Assembly (NCBI RefSeq): GCF_048544455.1
Contig: NC_133537.1
Location: forward strand, 65,044,134-65,108,133
Length of the DNA stretch: 64,000 nt
Source of the DNA: Silene latifolia
Lineage: Eukaryota; Streptophyta; Magnoliopsida; Caryophyllales; Caryophyllaceae
Direction of reading: 5' to 3'
The notes under the pieces were generated by a model. That model searched no databases and had not been told where the DNA came from. It worked only from the letters and a program-made list of their open reading frames with translations. The translations under genes and the position numbers were made by a program. Each line of letters begins with the position of its first letter. The stretch's first letter is position 1. Shown one piece after another: positions 41,153 through 52,843 of the stretch.

Positions 41153-42076
41153 TTTGGTTAACATCACTGCCAATTCGTCACTACACCTAGCTAGCTAGCA
41201 GCACCGAAGTATTTATTTATAATTCTTTCCCTAATAACTATACTATATCAATTAGCACATTTTCACTAATTTACATCATCAAAAGAATCATCTTTGTTCA
41301 TGTAAACATCCAGTCACTAACTCCTGCGCTATCTCTTCGGGCCATGATCCACAAAGCTTGAACTCCCTTAAAGATTGTCAAATATCTTAAATCTTCGAGA
41401 TAATAATAACATCAAAGAAACATCATAATCGTAATAAAAATAATGCTAGGGAATGAGAAGCTACCTTATTGTCGTAATATCGTTGACTAGTCCATTACAA
41501 AATCTAACAAAATTAAACAAAGAGGTTTAAATTTTGGTAAGATAACAATAAGACAAAATTATAACTCAAGATATATTAGTAAAGAAACAAAAAAAATCAC
41601 AAAGAATACTTCATATCTGTGAACTATTCAATAGAAAAAAAACAAAAAAAACCAAAAATTTCACTCTAAAAAATCATGGAATATCTGCCACGATACCGTC
41701 AGCTTTCCTATGCGTCATATATATAAGATTGACAAACTTTAATGACCCGATGGAGGATTATGCAACTGGTACTATTAATTTGGTCATTAAAGTGGAAGCA
41801 TATGGATCAAGTCGTCATCAATAAAGAAATTGATATGTGAATACATAGGGCCTTTGAGCTTCCCGAATTAATATTTGCTTTCTAACATTGTAGTGATCAT
41901 TACTATTAATAAATAGAGCATTATTAGTTTTTTTTTTTCTTTTTTTTTATTTGGGTAATAGATAGATGGACAGATAAGGGTTGTTATATGTATGCAAGGT
42001 GATATGGACTTAATGCGTGACACGTGGCATTTCAAGTGGCACTCAACATGCCTTTTTATATTATTATATATATAGA
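41153..42076. other. Helitron interior, 5' part; no gene seen
   Basis: AT-rich sequence between the copia right flank and the candidate Helitron 5' end on the minus strand. No frame or RNA gene could be supported. Confidence 0.5.
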
Positions 42077-42900
42077 TTAAGAAAATTGATTAGCACAAAT
42101 GGAGCAATTGGCAAGATATTTTAGTTAGGCAGTAATTTTCTAATACAACAATTATTTTCGTGTTTTTCTTGCAAAAAGTAACTACTTTTAGGTTAATAGT
42201 AACCATTTTGGCTAAAATAATGACCACTTTGAAAAAATGTCATTTTTTAGTCACAAAAAGTGGCTGCTAATTATTAAAAAAATGGCCATTTTCTCCTCGT
42301 CGCACATACGACCAACGCACAAGAGAATTTGTGTTAAAAAATACGTGTCTATATCTTCTTTGAGAGTAGTTTATTACTCCACACGGCTTTCTTACAAAGT
42401 TCTCTAAATGTTCTGGAAAAGAACCTAATTTACTCCTTTATTTTATCTAGTAATTCTATGAATACCATAATACAAGTTAATATTTGGAAAGCAAATATTT
42501 GACCCGCATTTTTTCCGCGACCGACCCGATTCAACCCAATTCCATATTTTTTCTCCTCTAAAAGTAGGAATCCGTAAAATTTATTTTCTGTATCCGCTAG
42601 TGTCCAATGGTATTAATTTGTTCACAAATTCTCATTGAAGACATGACATATCCGTCACTCTTGAGTGACGGATACCATTTTACCCACAAAGTAGCCACTT
42701 TTTCTCTCTCTGCAACACTATTCATGTGTCCCCTTACTCCACTAACCCATTTTGTTACCATTTTATCTCACAAAATATCCGGCACAAATGGTAACCCGTC
42801 ACAAGGGAGACCAATTGTAATTTGTTAGTTTGACATCTCAAAAGTCAAAACCAAACACACGAGTACCCGGCCATTACTGAAATAAGACATTAGAGGAGAA
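42077..42900. other. Upstream region of the spliced gene
   Basis: AT-rich without genes until a MITE-like repeat at about 42611-42838. That repeat ends about 60 bp before the start codon at 42901, so it lies in the promoter or 5' UTR. Confidence 0.6.
42611..42838 (+). repeat. MITE-like dispersed repeat, copy A
   Basis: Contains CACAAATTCTCATTGAAGAC, the hairpin TATCCGTCACTC/GAGTGACGGATA and a tail CCCATTTTGTTACC. The same order of motifs occurs on the minus strand at about 59500-59650, so this is a dispersed family. Exact ends are uncertain. Confidence 0.6.
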
Positions 42901-45900
42901 ATGGGGTGTGATCTGCAAGACCTGGAGACCATATTTGGAGAAGCAAAACCAGAGTGGGAAGGTGGCTCCACCAGCACCGATGGTGCGCCCAAATTAAACC
43001 CATTTCTATACCGGGTCTATGCTTTTGACCCGTCTCACCTCACTCTTCATGTCTCTGATTTTCGCCAGAATACTTGGGAGTCTCGTCGCTCCATTCTCCA
43101 ACTTGAGGATATGGTATGTGATTTGTTTATGCACAGAAAAAAGGTTATTGTTTGAATACATGATTGCCATGATCTATACTGTATTGAGTAATTCTACTGT
43201 AAGACTGTCTTTTTACAGCAGAAAAGTAACTTGAAATTTGTGTTGCTTTCGTGTATATTGTTACTTTTTTGTGGTCTTATACGATACGAAGAGACAGTTT
43301 TACCACGGAATTTGTGAATGCTTTATCTAACAAATTTGAGGAGATATGGTGTAATTTATTTTTGCTGATTGTCTGTTGTTTGGCATGATGGTTATGCAAA
43401 ATGAGCATTTTTGGAGATGTGATTACATTGTAAGATTGTGATTAATCATTGATTTAGAGATTTATGTTAAATTCAACAACGGGCCTGGGCCGCACCCAAA
43501 CAAAGGAGAAAGAGTCCACAACATAGGCCCAAGAGGGTTCCACTCTAAAACCAATTGACACTACAGGGAGTAACCCTTGCCTTATAAAGTGGTAATTCTT
43601 CTCGTCTTTTATTAATGTGGGACAACCCTCACATGTGTGGGACTTTGGGTATCTTCACAATTTAGAACCTATATATGTTTGCTGGAGTTGCTTTAGAGAA
43701 AGGGTTTCATCATATGGCGGAGGCAGGATTTCAGGTATGGGGTAGCAAAAAAATTTCTAGTCAAACAAAACCGCTAAGTTGCATTTGTTATTACTCCCTC
43801 CGTCACAAATTAAACTAGGAATTGAAAGTTCGGGATTCTTAACCTCATTTCTATAGCAGCATTTAGAAGGGCATTTTGGATGAAATGTAGGATTGGAAGT
43901 CACTGCTCACTATCCTGAATTTTGTCAAGTTATAATGATGGTTTATTGTCGGCAATTAGCCAATACTCCATGCTTTGGTTTGTATTCGTCTGGGTTCCAT
44001 GAGATTTATTATGCTTTGAGTAGAATAACATGTACTCCCTCTGTCCCGGTCATTTGTTGTCCTTTTCCATTTTGGGGTGTCTCAATCATTTGTTGTCCTT
44101 TCTATTTTAGGATTGTATTTCATGAGTAATTTGATCCTTCACACTCAATTTGATCCACTTGTCATCTTATAATTGGTCCTCTTTCCATTCCTTGGTCTTT
44201 GTGCCAAAAGCAAATGACAACAATTGACCGGGACGGAGGGAGTAATATTTTTCTGGATATCTAGATATGTATATAAGGTTTTATCTCTTTTCTGTTTTCA
44301 TTTTATTTTTGTTTGATCTGTGTGCAGCGGGATAGCATAGGAATCAGGAGTTTGAAACTTATTTATGAATGGTGTCTTTCGCCCCTTTTATCTTTCTATG
44401 AATGGTGTCTTTTGCCTCTTCTATCTTTCTTGAATCCATATTCATAAGTTAAAGACACAGTTACTCATGTTAGTTTTCCTTTTGTCATCATTGCCTCTTA
44501 TTTTAAATGTTATTTTTGTTCCTCTCAAACCGATTAATTAGGTGTTGACTACAAGTCTAGAACTGAAAAACATCAGTTGCTTGCCATGTATTTCGGTCCC
44601 AATTTTTCTCACATACTATCATCTACGACTGGTCTAAAAGTGAATGTACCGAATCCAAGTGAATGGAGGGAGTCGAGTTTACAATGGTGAGGCTGAAGCT
44701 ACAAACCATACTTTTACTTTTTAGCAGCTCTGTTACTTACGTTGCTCATGTATGTTAGTTGTATTCTTATGCATCACATATTCACGTGTTATGTGTATGA
44801 ATTGAATTTAATGAGATGGTTTTTCGAACTCTGGTCTTACCTGAATATCTGCTTTGAGTTATAATTATGTGCTTTTTTATACATTATTGCGTCAGTAAAA
44901 CATTGATTATGGCACATTTCTAATCCTAGCTGTATATTACTGTATTCTAGATGCCGTATCAGCAAAGTTGGTTGCTCGAAAATCTAAAGGGATGCCCTTA
45001 TTGACAATTTCACTTTCTAAGCTTGACCACTCTGCTGCAAGTGAGGCTATGGCAAACATGTCATTGGAGCTTTTTAAGGCATACAATGTTCTGAAAGATC
45101 CCTTTGGAACAGGTTTTCACTTCTCCGTCCACAAAATTCTCGCACATGTTTGATAATCTGATTCTTTCGTCACTCCAACTTTGCTATTATGTACAGTACT
45201 AGTGTACTACATAATCGATTTTGACAATATGAAATTCTGAATTACTCCTAGTGACCTGTTTAGTTGAGTACCTAGAATCCTGAAGAATGACTGATTCCTA
45301 TAGGAGTAATGGCCTAATGGGGTACAAGTAGAACCTTTTTTTCCCCAAAATTAATGGCCATAAATAAAAAATTTTGCAAAATGGGTCAAAATAGAAGCAT
45401 AATTAGCGGAATAGTGTCCACATATGTCCAGAATAATACTGGGCCAGTGATATACATGCCATTTTGCGTTGCGGGTTTATGGGTGAAATACCATACTAAA
45501 TGGTGGTTTATTTGTTTGACTAACAACGCCAAAAAGTTTCAAAAAATCATAATTTTGTGGCAAGTTTGTTTTGACTCTACTCAACATTTTGTCATTCGAG
45601 CTGAATCATGTGATGAACAAATGCTTGTGAGAAGGCTCTAACAGGCGACCACGCTGTGCTCGATATATGCAACAACCATTTCCATTGCAGTGCCTTGCTG
45701 CTCTCTCTCACGTATTGGTATACACATTTTTTTTTTCCAAAACAAACCTGCCAAACCCAATGGCAGTTTGTATGGTGAAACCATCACGGGAGATGGCGGT
45801 TCTATTCATTATCAGCTTCAAAGATACCTGTTCTAGTGGACCCTATTTCAGTAGTTATTTCTTAAAATGGCCCACTTTGCTATTTTAGAAAAAATGGAAC

Positions 45901-47202
45901 ATTTATTGTAACACAAGGCTTGCGACGGGAAGGGTATACTTAAATAAGTAGGAGAAAAAGTTGTGGTAGTCTCATAGTAGCGTGCTTGAGTGAGCCTCGC
46001 TAGCTGCGCCATATCTAACAAGTATGTCTCTATGGCATTTTGGTTAGCGCTTCACTATGCCTTGCGCAAAAGCGTGTTTTTATTTTTATTTTAAAACAAG
46101 TAGGCAGTTATATGCAATCAACTATCAATTAACACTTGGTTCGAATGCTTTTCAGAGCAAGACCGCTGCTGTCGGTTGACCCATACGATTTCTGCGGAAA
46201 AGGTACGATTACCTGCGAGATTTTAATCCGTAACTCTTGCTTTTGATGAGTATCATTACCTCTGTGGAATCATATCACGACTCTTACATTGATCTTCTTG
46301 AATGAGCTGAGCCTTTCATTTTCCTTGGGATAAGAGCCTAACTGTTAAGAGGAAGCTCGATACAGCTACGAATATGGAAAAGCAGGCGTTCCAAAAGACA
46401 TCAGACATTGGGAGTACAGCCTCTCCTTTGAACTCTGAGACTTCATCGGTCACTGCTGCGCTGAATAGTACTGGTACATATACTCTAGTAACTTATTGTC
46501 TTTCACTTGGCACATACTCTCAGTAGTGTTATCATTCACCCATTCGGCTAGTGTGATTAATTTAGAGATTCATGTTTGTCAGAAAATTTAAATTATTCAT
46601 AGTACATTGTTACTAGCCTCTCTTTGAGATTCTGTTAGTTCATATGGGCCAATACTGTATTGTAATATTTGTGTGAGGTTTTCCTCATAATCCAAGTTCG
46701 CGAATATTGACAATCTCTAATTAGCATGGCGTGATGTTATCGGCTCAACCTGCATACTTAATGACAAATATTGCTTGATTCTAAATGATTTTTCCACCGG
46801 TTAAATCTGAGTTGGTCAACGGCCGCATTTCTTAATCGCATTGACGCACATGAGCCATATGAGTGATTTTCATCCTTTAAGAGCGTCCACCAACGGTAAT
46901 GATCACTCACATTCTTCACATAGCTCTGTGATTAAGCCAATTCTTGCTTTTCAACTTTCTGTACAGAGAAACAGCCAGCCACTGAAGTTCAATCTTCCAA
47001 AGTTCCCCATCGAGTTGTACCTGCATTTCGCAGGTTTGTTTTCCTCCTTACAAGCCTGCACTTAACTAATTTTTCTCTCTTCTGAATAACCTTTAGTTTC
47101 GCTTTTGTTTTATCGCATTAACATTTGTACCCATATATTTCTGTATTCAGAGCTAAAGTTAGAGGAGCAGTTTTGCATGACTCCGACGAAGAAGGTGGTT
47201 GA
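42901..47202 (+). CDS. Seven-exon gene, candidate PAXX/XRCC4-type DNA repair factor
   Basis: My model joins 42901-43113, 44328-44349, 44951-45112, 46156-46202, 46335-46473, 46967-47033 and 47151-47202. All introns are GT-AG, phases agree and the total is 702 nt (233 residues). It starts MGCDLQDLETIFGEAKPEWE. A compact N-terminal part with RVYAFDPSHLTLHVSDF is followed by KLVARKSKGMPLLTISLSKL, a helical region (EAMANMSLELFKAYN), a basic KRKLD segment and a conserved-looking tail, VVPAFRR then AKVRGAVLHDSDEEGG. Head, helix and short basic-acidic tail recall XRCC4-superfamily proteins such as PAXX (non-homologous end joining). This is inference from architecture and uncertain memory of plant homologues. 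Exon 2 is only 22 nt, so part of the head may be missing. Confidence 0.6.
43470..43690. repeat. Probable dispersed repeat in intron 1
   Basis: The segment with GGGCCTGGGCCGCACCCAAA and AGAGGGTTCCACTCTAAAAC looks like a short repeat common in plant introns. No ends or duplication were established. Confidence 0.35.
44035..44242. mobile_element. Stowaway-like MITE in intron 1
   Basis: 208 bp with inverted ends CTCCCTCTGTCCCGGTCA and TGACCGGGACGGAGGGAG, flanked by TA (44033-44034 and 44243-44244). It has no coding capacity and is of Tc1/mariner type. A fragment starting CTCCCTCCGTCAC lies at 43795. Confidence 0.85.
45113..46155 (+). other. Intron 3 of the candidate repair gene
   Basis: GT-AG intron of 1,043 bp. 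I see no nested gene. Short frames at 45354-45641 and 45667-45888 have no family features. Confidence 0.6.
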
Positions 47203-47324
47203 ATATTCAGATGGTCAACTAAGCGTTGCCTTAGAAGTATAGCTTTTTGGAATTGGGTGAAAGCAACGTATAGTCACATGGTATTTTTTTTTTTTTTGAC
47301 AGCTGTAAAGAAAAACGGTCCTAA

Positions 47325-47883
47325 CTAACTAGTCATAGCCTTACTAGCAAGGCTATGAGCCACCTTGTTTGTTGACCTCGGGACATAACTAAACGAGATA
47401 CAATGAAAAGATCCACTAAGAGCCGGAATATCTTCAAGTATCTCTTTAGTCATATGATGAGCTTTCTCTAAACCTGCAAAAAAAGCAACAAGAGGTAGAC
47501 AGACAGCCAGACGAAACTTCCACATGCCACCGTCCCTCCTCCTTAGCCCAAAGGACCACTTCGCGTAATCCTAAAGCTTCCGCTTGAAGGGCTAATTCAG
47601 CTTTGATTGCCTTGTACTTCTCTACAATTATTTGACCTGTTTCAGTGTATGCCACCCATCCTATGCTTGCCTTTTCCCTCGACTTCCATCCTGCATCAAC
47701 CATAACTCTAATGCACTCACATTTATAATGTGCACCTATCGCAAAGAAAGGCCTACTCTCCCTAAGCCACTTTCCCCTTTCATCAGCCATTTCCTTTGTC
47801 TCTTGGGTCTTTTTCACCCTACCCTTATTGCGTTCAAGCATTGCTTCATCCGCCTTTCCCACTTCCTGAATCCATGAGTTCAA
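47325..47883 (-). pseudogene. LINE RNase H remnant
   Basis: Plant L1 elements often end with an RNase H domain. VDAGWKSREKASIGWVAYTE and AELALQAEALGLREVVLWA match the style of the RNase H-like family found there. A frameshift splits it near 47490. Confidence 0.7.
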
Positions 47884-47999
47884 GAAAAAATTTGGGTGAA
47901 AGTTCTCCCCTTTGAATAAAATCCTATTCCTTACAGACCAAATACACTATAATGTAGCCATAAATCGTAACAAGCGACTATTAGCCTCCTCAAGTTTCT

Positions 48000-48647
48000 C
48001 TAGATAGCTTCTAGATAGCTTATCCACTGCATTATCCATTTCCTAATATCCATATTATGAGGTTGTGAGGCTCGAATACCAAGCTCAGTGCATGCCCAAA
48101 GCCGCTTTGAAATCTCACAATCCCTGAAGAGTTGTTCCATTGTCTCACTACTGCTCTCTTCATTTCCACATAATTTGCACCTTATCTCAATATGAATGTT
48201 TCTCCTTTCAAAATTGACTCCCAGAGGCAATGTATCAGTAATGATCCGCCAAACTAAGATCTTCCACACTGCAGGACCCGGTAATTTCCACAATTTCCTT
48301 CTGCAGAAGATCTTTTCCTCCGTCCCTATTCTTGTTTTGTCCTTTTCCGACCCTTTTTGTTCCATAAAACTTGAGAATATAATTCCATACCCACTTTTCA
48401 TGTTATACTCTCCACTGCTACTATGCGGCCAAAAAACAATATCCTTTCTTCGTGATTTACAAAGTGGCATTGCAAGAATTTTACTAGCAGTTTCTTCCGA
48501 GAACAAATCCTTTACCATGTCATCATTCCATGTTCCACCCTCTTCTAACACCCCTTCAGTACACAAATATCTCACCTTAAGGTTTCTAATGTTTTCCCTG
48601 TCAACTGAGAGAATCTCGTTTCTGGCCTCCGCAAGATCTCCTTCCAC
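48000..48647 (-). pseudogene. LINE zf-RVT domain remnant
   Basis: 215 codons with the zinc-binding RT-associated region (WKLPGPAVWKILVWRII, then RCKLCGNEESSSETMEQLF). It is open over its length but separated from RT by stops. Confidence 0.75.
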
Positions 48648-48825
48648 CCATTTACTAGTTCACACATTCAAGTTTGATAGAGGTCCCGGTTTCCATCCCA
48701 TGTGTTTTCGGATCAAATTCAATCCATGATGTACACTTCTTGATCCCCATGAATATCCAGGAGTATTTCTCATTACACCTCACTCTACTAATTCATCTTT
48801 ATATAGTAATTTCCTAAAGATCCGG

Positions 48826-49731
48826 CTAAAATACGAGACTACGAGTCATGTCCCGAGACAATCCTCCACCCATGTTTAGCCAGTAAGGCTCAATATTCCT
48901 TATGCTAAGGCCACCTTCACGTTTCGGGAGGCTAAGGAATTTATGACTACACCAGTGAATGGTTTTTCCTGATTTACATCCAGCCCACCAAAAATGTGAC
49001 AAAAGAGAGTTAAGTCTATGTGTCACACTTACCGGTACTTTGAATACCGATAGACAGTAATTTGAGAGATTTGATAGGACTGATGAAATGAGGGTAAGCC
49101 TTCTAGTTGGAGATAGAAAAATCCCATTCCACGACGAAATGCGTTTCATCACGTGATTAATTAAGCCATCGAAGAAAGCCTTTTTTGATCCTTGAAATTC
49201 AGTCGGGAGCCCCACATACTTCCCCATACCTTTATTTCCTTTAACTTTTAGAGTCTTCATACACTCCCTTGCTTTCCTAATTTTGGTACTAGGACTAAAA
49301 ATAACTTCCCCATACCTTTATTTCCTTTAACTTTTAGAGTCTTCATACACTCCCTTGCTTTCCTAATTTTGGTACTAGGACTAAAAATAACCCCAGATTT
49401 CTCCTCATTTATAATTTGCCCTGACGCCTTGCAGTAATTTCTTAAGAGTTTGTGGAAAGTCTTAACTGATCCATCCTTATCTTGTAAAAAGAAAACCGCA
49501 TCGTCCGCAAATAAATGGGTCAATTGTCTTTCCCCTTGAGCTAAAGTTATGCCCTTTAAAATCCCATTGTGTTGTAACCGTAAAAACATTTTTTGACAAC
49601 AGAGGGTCCCCTTGTCTAAGTCCACATTTTGGCTGAAATAACTGAAGTGGAGTACCATTGAAGAGTACCTGATATGACATTGTAGTCACGCAATTCATCA
49701 TTAGAGTTATCAATCTTGACGGAAAACCCAC
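48826..49731 (-). pseudogene. LINE reverse transcriptase remnant
   Basis: Three frame pieces carry RT motifs: GLRQGDPL, LFADDAVFFLQD (the FADD active site) and YVGLPTEFQGSKKAFF with SSWNGIFLSPTRRLTLISSV. An 86-bp tandem duplication at 49218-49303 and 49304-49389 disrupts it. Confidence 0.8.
49218..49389. repeat. 86-bp tandem duplication inside LINE RT
   Basis: The block starting ACTTCCCCATACCTTTATTT is repeated once with no obvious change. It encodes the MKTLKVKGNKGMGK region twice and shifts the frame. Confidence 0.9.
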
Positions 49732-49786
49732 TCTATAAAGGACTGCTTCTAGGAAGTTCCAATTCCCACTCTATAGTCACATGGTA

Positions 49787-50125
49787 GTAATACAAATTTA
49801 TGACCTCTTGTAAATGGGGTGGTGCTTGTAAACTAGAATTAAAATGCATCAGAATATGTAGAATTGACTAGATCATCTTGTATTTATTTAACTGGTTTTA
49901 ATTAAATCCCTTTGAAATGAGATGTGACTAATTTGTCTAGCAACTTTGAAGGTTGGGACTTGGGAGTCTACTTCCGTTGAGCAATCATCCTCCAACTCTC
50001 TATTTGGAAAAATATCGGATCCGTATTATTTCTCCCAACTATTGTTTGTTGCTGCGACAGTTGGGATTATGAGGACATAAGCCTTGATTAATAATACAGC
50101 AATTGATTATGCTTTTGAATAATTA
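49787..50125. other. Spacer, no gene seen
   Basis: Continues the 3' flank of the repair gene after the LINE. It ends at TTA (50123-50125), the target duplication of the next element. Confidence 0.5.
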
Positions 50126-50360
50126 GGTCTGCATTCTTTTCTGGCTTTTTTTCACGGCTCTCTACTCTACTCTATTATTTCATTTCAAATTTTCACTCCA
50201 TTCGATTAAATTTCACTCACCACTTGATTGACTCCACTAAATTCAGCCAATTTCAATTTTGCGAATCTTAAACTTAATAGTTTTTATTAATATTATATTA
50301 ATATTAATATTAATATTTTAATATTTTATTATTATTTATTATTTTTATTTATTTATTTGC

Positions 50361-50405
<45 letters not shown>

Positions 50406-51116
50406 CATTAATTTATTATTAATTAATCATCCTCATTATTGATATTATTATGAATATTATGGTTATTAAAATCAATAATATTCATATTAATATAATTAAT
50501 ACTATTACTATTATTATTATTATTATTAATATGAATATGAATATTAATTAATATGAATATGTATATTAATTAATAATAATATCATTAATAACATTGTTAA
50601 TTTTAATATTACTATTATTAATACGTAATTATTTTTTCGTATACGAACTTTACTCTTTCACACACACTTTTTCATAACGTTCTATTCTGTACCCTTTTCA
50701 CCTCAAACTGAACCAAGTGAACTCTTAAATCAATATTTTTCCTTAAAATTTAATTTAATTGCTCAAATGACTTAAAACTTACAAGATGAATTCTATTTTT
50801 TAAAATAAATAATTAATTTACTTGCTATCAATTATTAATATTATCTGTTGAGTTTTAATTAATCAACCAAATTTTATTTATTTGTTAAAGATGAAATTAG
50901 GGTATGTCGATTTTTATTTATCTAATTAATTAAATTAGGATTGTTGGTGCTTTGTGGTGGTTACCTAATCTGTCAAATTAGGATGATAAACGGCTAGACT
51001 TTGAACATCAATCTAGCAAATTGGTGCTCCGTTATTTCACCTAATTAGATTGATGGCGAACCGTGGTTCATGGTGGCTACCTAGTTAATCACTCAAATTA
51101 GTTTAATTACTATTAC

Positions 51117-51170
<54 letters not shown>

Positions 51171-51263
51171 TCTTCTTCTTCTTCTTCTTCTTCTTCTTAT
51201 AATAATAATAGTAATAATTATAATAATTATAATTATAATTATAATAATATTAATATTATTATT

Positions 51264-51294
<31 letters not shown>

Positions 51295-51553
51295 TAATAA
51301 TAATATTATTATTATTTATTATATTTAGTATTAATATTAATATTAATATTAATATTATTCGATTCAATTCAAACTCTAATCACTTAGTTAGATTCAAATT
51401 CCTCCATTCGATTGATTCATTTCAGCTCCATTCGATTGATTATTTCGATTGATTATTCAGCTCCATTCGATTCTCATTCATTTCATTTCGATTCGATTGA
51501 CTCCATTCGATTCGATTGGTTCAACTAACTCTAAAAGCCGAAAGAACAGGGCC
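50126..51553. mobile_element. Tourist-like TIR element filled with microsatellites
   Basis: Imperfect inverted ends: left GGTCTGCATTCTTTTCTGGC, right GCCGAAAGAACAGGGCC, flanked by TTA (50123-50125 and 51554-51556), as for PIF/Harbinger-type MITEs. The interior is ATTCGATT-rich ends around (ATT)n at 50276-50640 and 51110-51175 and a TTC run near 51171-51197. No transposase. Related ends occur at 56755-57045 and 60048. The 3-bp duplication is weak evidence alone; the shared ends support a family. Confidence 0.55.
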
Positions 51554-51829
51554 TTAGTCCAACAACTGATCTTCAAGATCTATTTCTATACAGGAAGAAT
51601 TTTCAACTTCACACATTTGATTTAGTAACCAATGAATTACCTCGTATATCTCTTCGTGACAGCAATGAGACTTGTCTTTCGCTACAAATTCATGTCTCCT
51701 ATCCTTCACTTCGATCCAACTAAAACCCGCTTCTTTCCTCAACCCCTTTTCATCCATAACCCTTCTCACTTCCCGAGAATCATCCCATTGATTACCCGCC
51801 GAGTATATGTTTGACTAGACCTGGCAAAA

Positions 51830-52110
51830 GTAAATCGAACCCGAATAACCGATCGAAATTATCCGAATCGACACCTGACCGTACATCCGAAAAGTATAAC
51901 TTCAACTTCATCCGAAACCTGAATAAACCTGAATTGATTCGAAACTGAACCGAACTTACAATATCCGAATTAGACCCAAAACTGTTTCAACTCGAATCGT
52001 TTCAACTCGAATCGTTTTGATTCGAATCGAAACACACCCGAACCGATTTCAACTTGTATAATAATGACCGAAATCCAACTGAAACCCGAAATGACCCGAA
52101 TGTAGTAATT
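51830..52110. repeat. Left subterminal CCGAA cluster of hAT element
   Basis: Many copies of CCGAA, ACCCGAA and TCGAATCG within 280 bp next to the left end. hAT transposases of Ac type bind such clustered short words. Confidence 0.7.
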
Positions 52111-52843
52111 GTCATTTGTAAAACAAAAGAAAAAAGATAATCAATTATTCAATTGTTTATATACTTTTTTTTTTATAATGGTACAAAAATTACTTAGTAC
52201 TCTAATATCCAGCTTCTTACTACCCATTATTCTTAGTCCTACACTCGACACTCCTACATAACAAATATGAAATATGTAGTACTTGTCATTTTCCATTTTC
52301 CCCCACCATTTTTGTCTTGCTTTTCTTTTTAATTGATATCATAGACACATTATACTTATGTGAATACTAAGTATGGATGGTCGATGGAGCACACATGTAT
52401 CTTGAAAAGGTTACCGTGTATCCAAGCTTTCCTCCATGTAGACTTCTCTTTTGAGTTTTACGACATCATGATCCATGTCATGAGTCACATGACATGAAGT
52501 GAATTTTAGATCAATAAATGTACATGTTACAAGTATGCGACGAGGAAGCTCACACCGATAAAGCAAAGCAATTTGCCAAAAACGGAACATTTTATTCGCA
52601 AACAAACTTGAAGCTTACAAGTTACACAGATAAAGCACCAGCAATACTGATGCGCACATATTCTGTAAAAACAGTGAACTTGAAGAATAACACTACAAGT
52701 GAGTTCCAAAATTGAAAAACTTGTTTGCAAACATTATTAGGAATCTAATATGGTCTAAAAAGGAGTAAAAAAATACAAAACTACATGAATTCCAGAATTC
52801 AAGTAAAAAAAAAGAAATTATGAAGACGACAAGAAGCTTGACT

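Larger units (their letters stand above)
18457..42076 (-). mobile_element. Non-autonomous Helitron, split by later insertions
   Basis: On the minus strand the candidate 5' end TCTATATATATAATAATA begins at 42076, preceded by A. The candidate 3' end is a GC-rich perfect palindrome CCCGTGAGTACTCACGGG followed by ATAAAACTAG, ending at 18457 and followed by T. A/TC...CTAG/T is the Helitron signature. After removing Cassandra 2 and the copia complex about 2.0 kb remains, a usual size for non-autonomous Helitrons. No Rep/helicase frame is visible. The two ends are paired by inference; each could belong to a different element. Confidence 0.5.
47284..49771 (-). mobile_element. 5'-truncated L1-type LINE
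   Basis: 2,488 bp with a poly(A) tail on the minus strand (T-run at 47284-47297) and a perfect 15-bp duplication TATAGTCACATGGTA at 47269-47283 and 49772-49786. Coding remnants on the minus strand, in order: RT fragments (49731-48826, with GLRQGDPL and LFADDAVFF), a zf-RVT domain (48647-48000, VWKILVWRIITDTLPLGVNF and RCKLCGNEE) and RNase H (47883-47325). Frameshifts break it. It inserted 82 bp behind the stop of the candidate repair gene, in reverse orientation, probably in the 3' UTR. Confidence 0.9.

Noticed and set aside
44350..44440. Longer exon 2 of the repair gene continuing past 44349
   Set aside because: It runs into a stop with repeated low-complexity codons, while the GT at 44350 keeps phase with the next exon.
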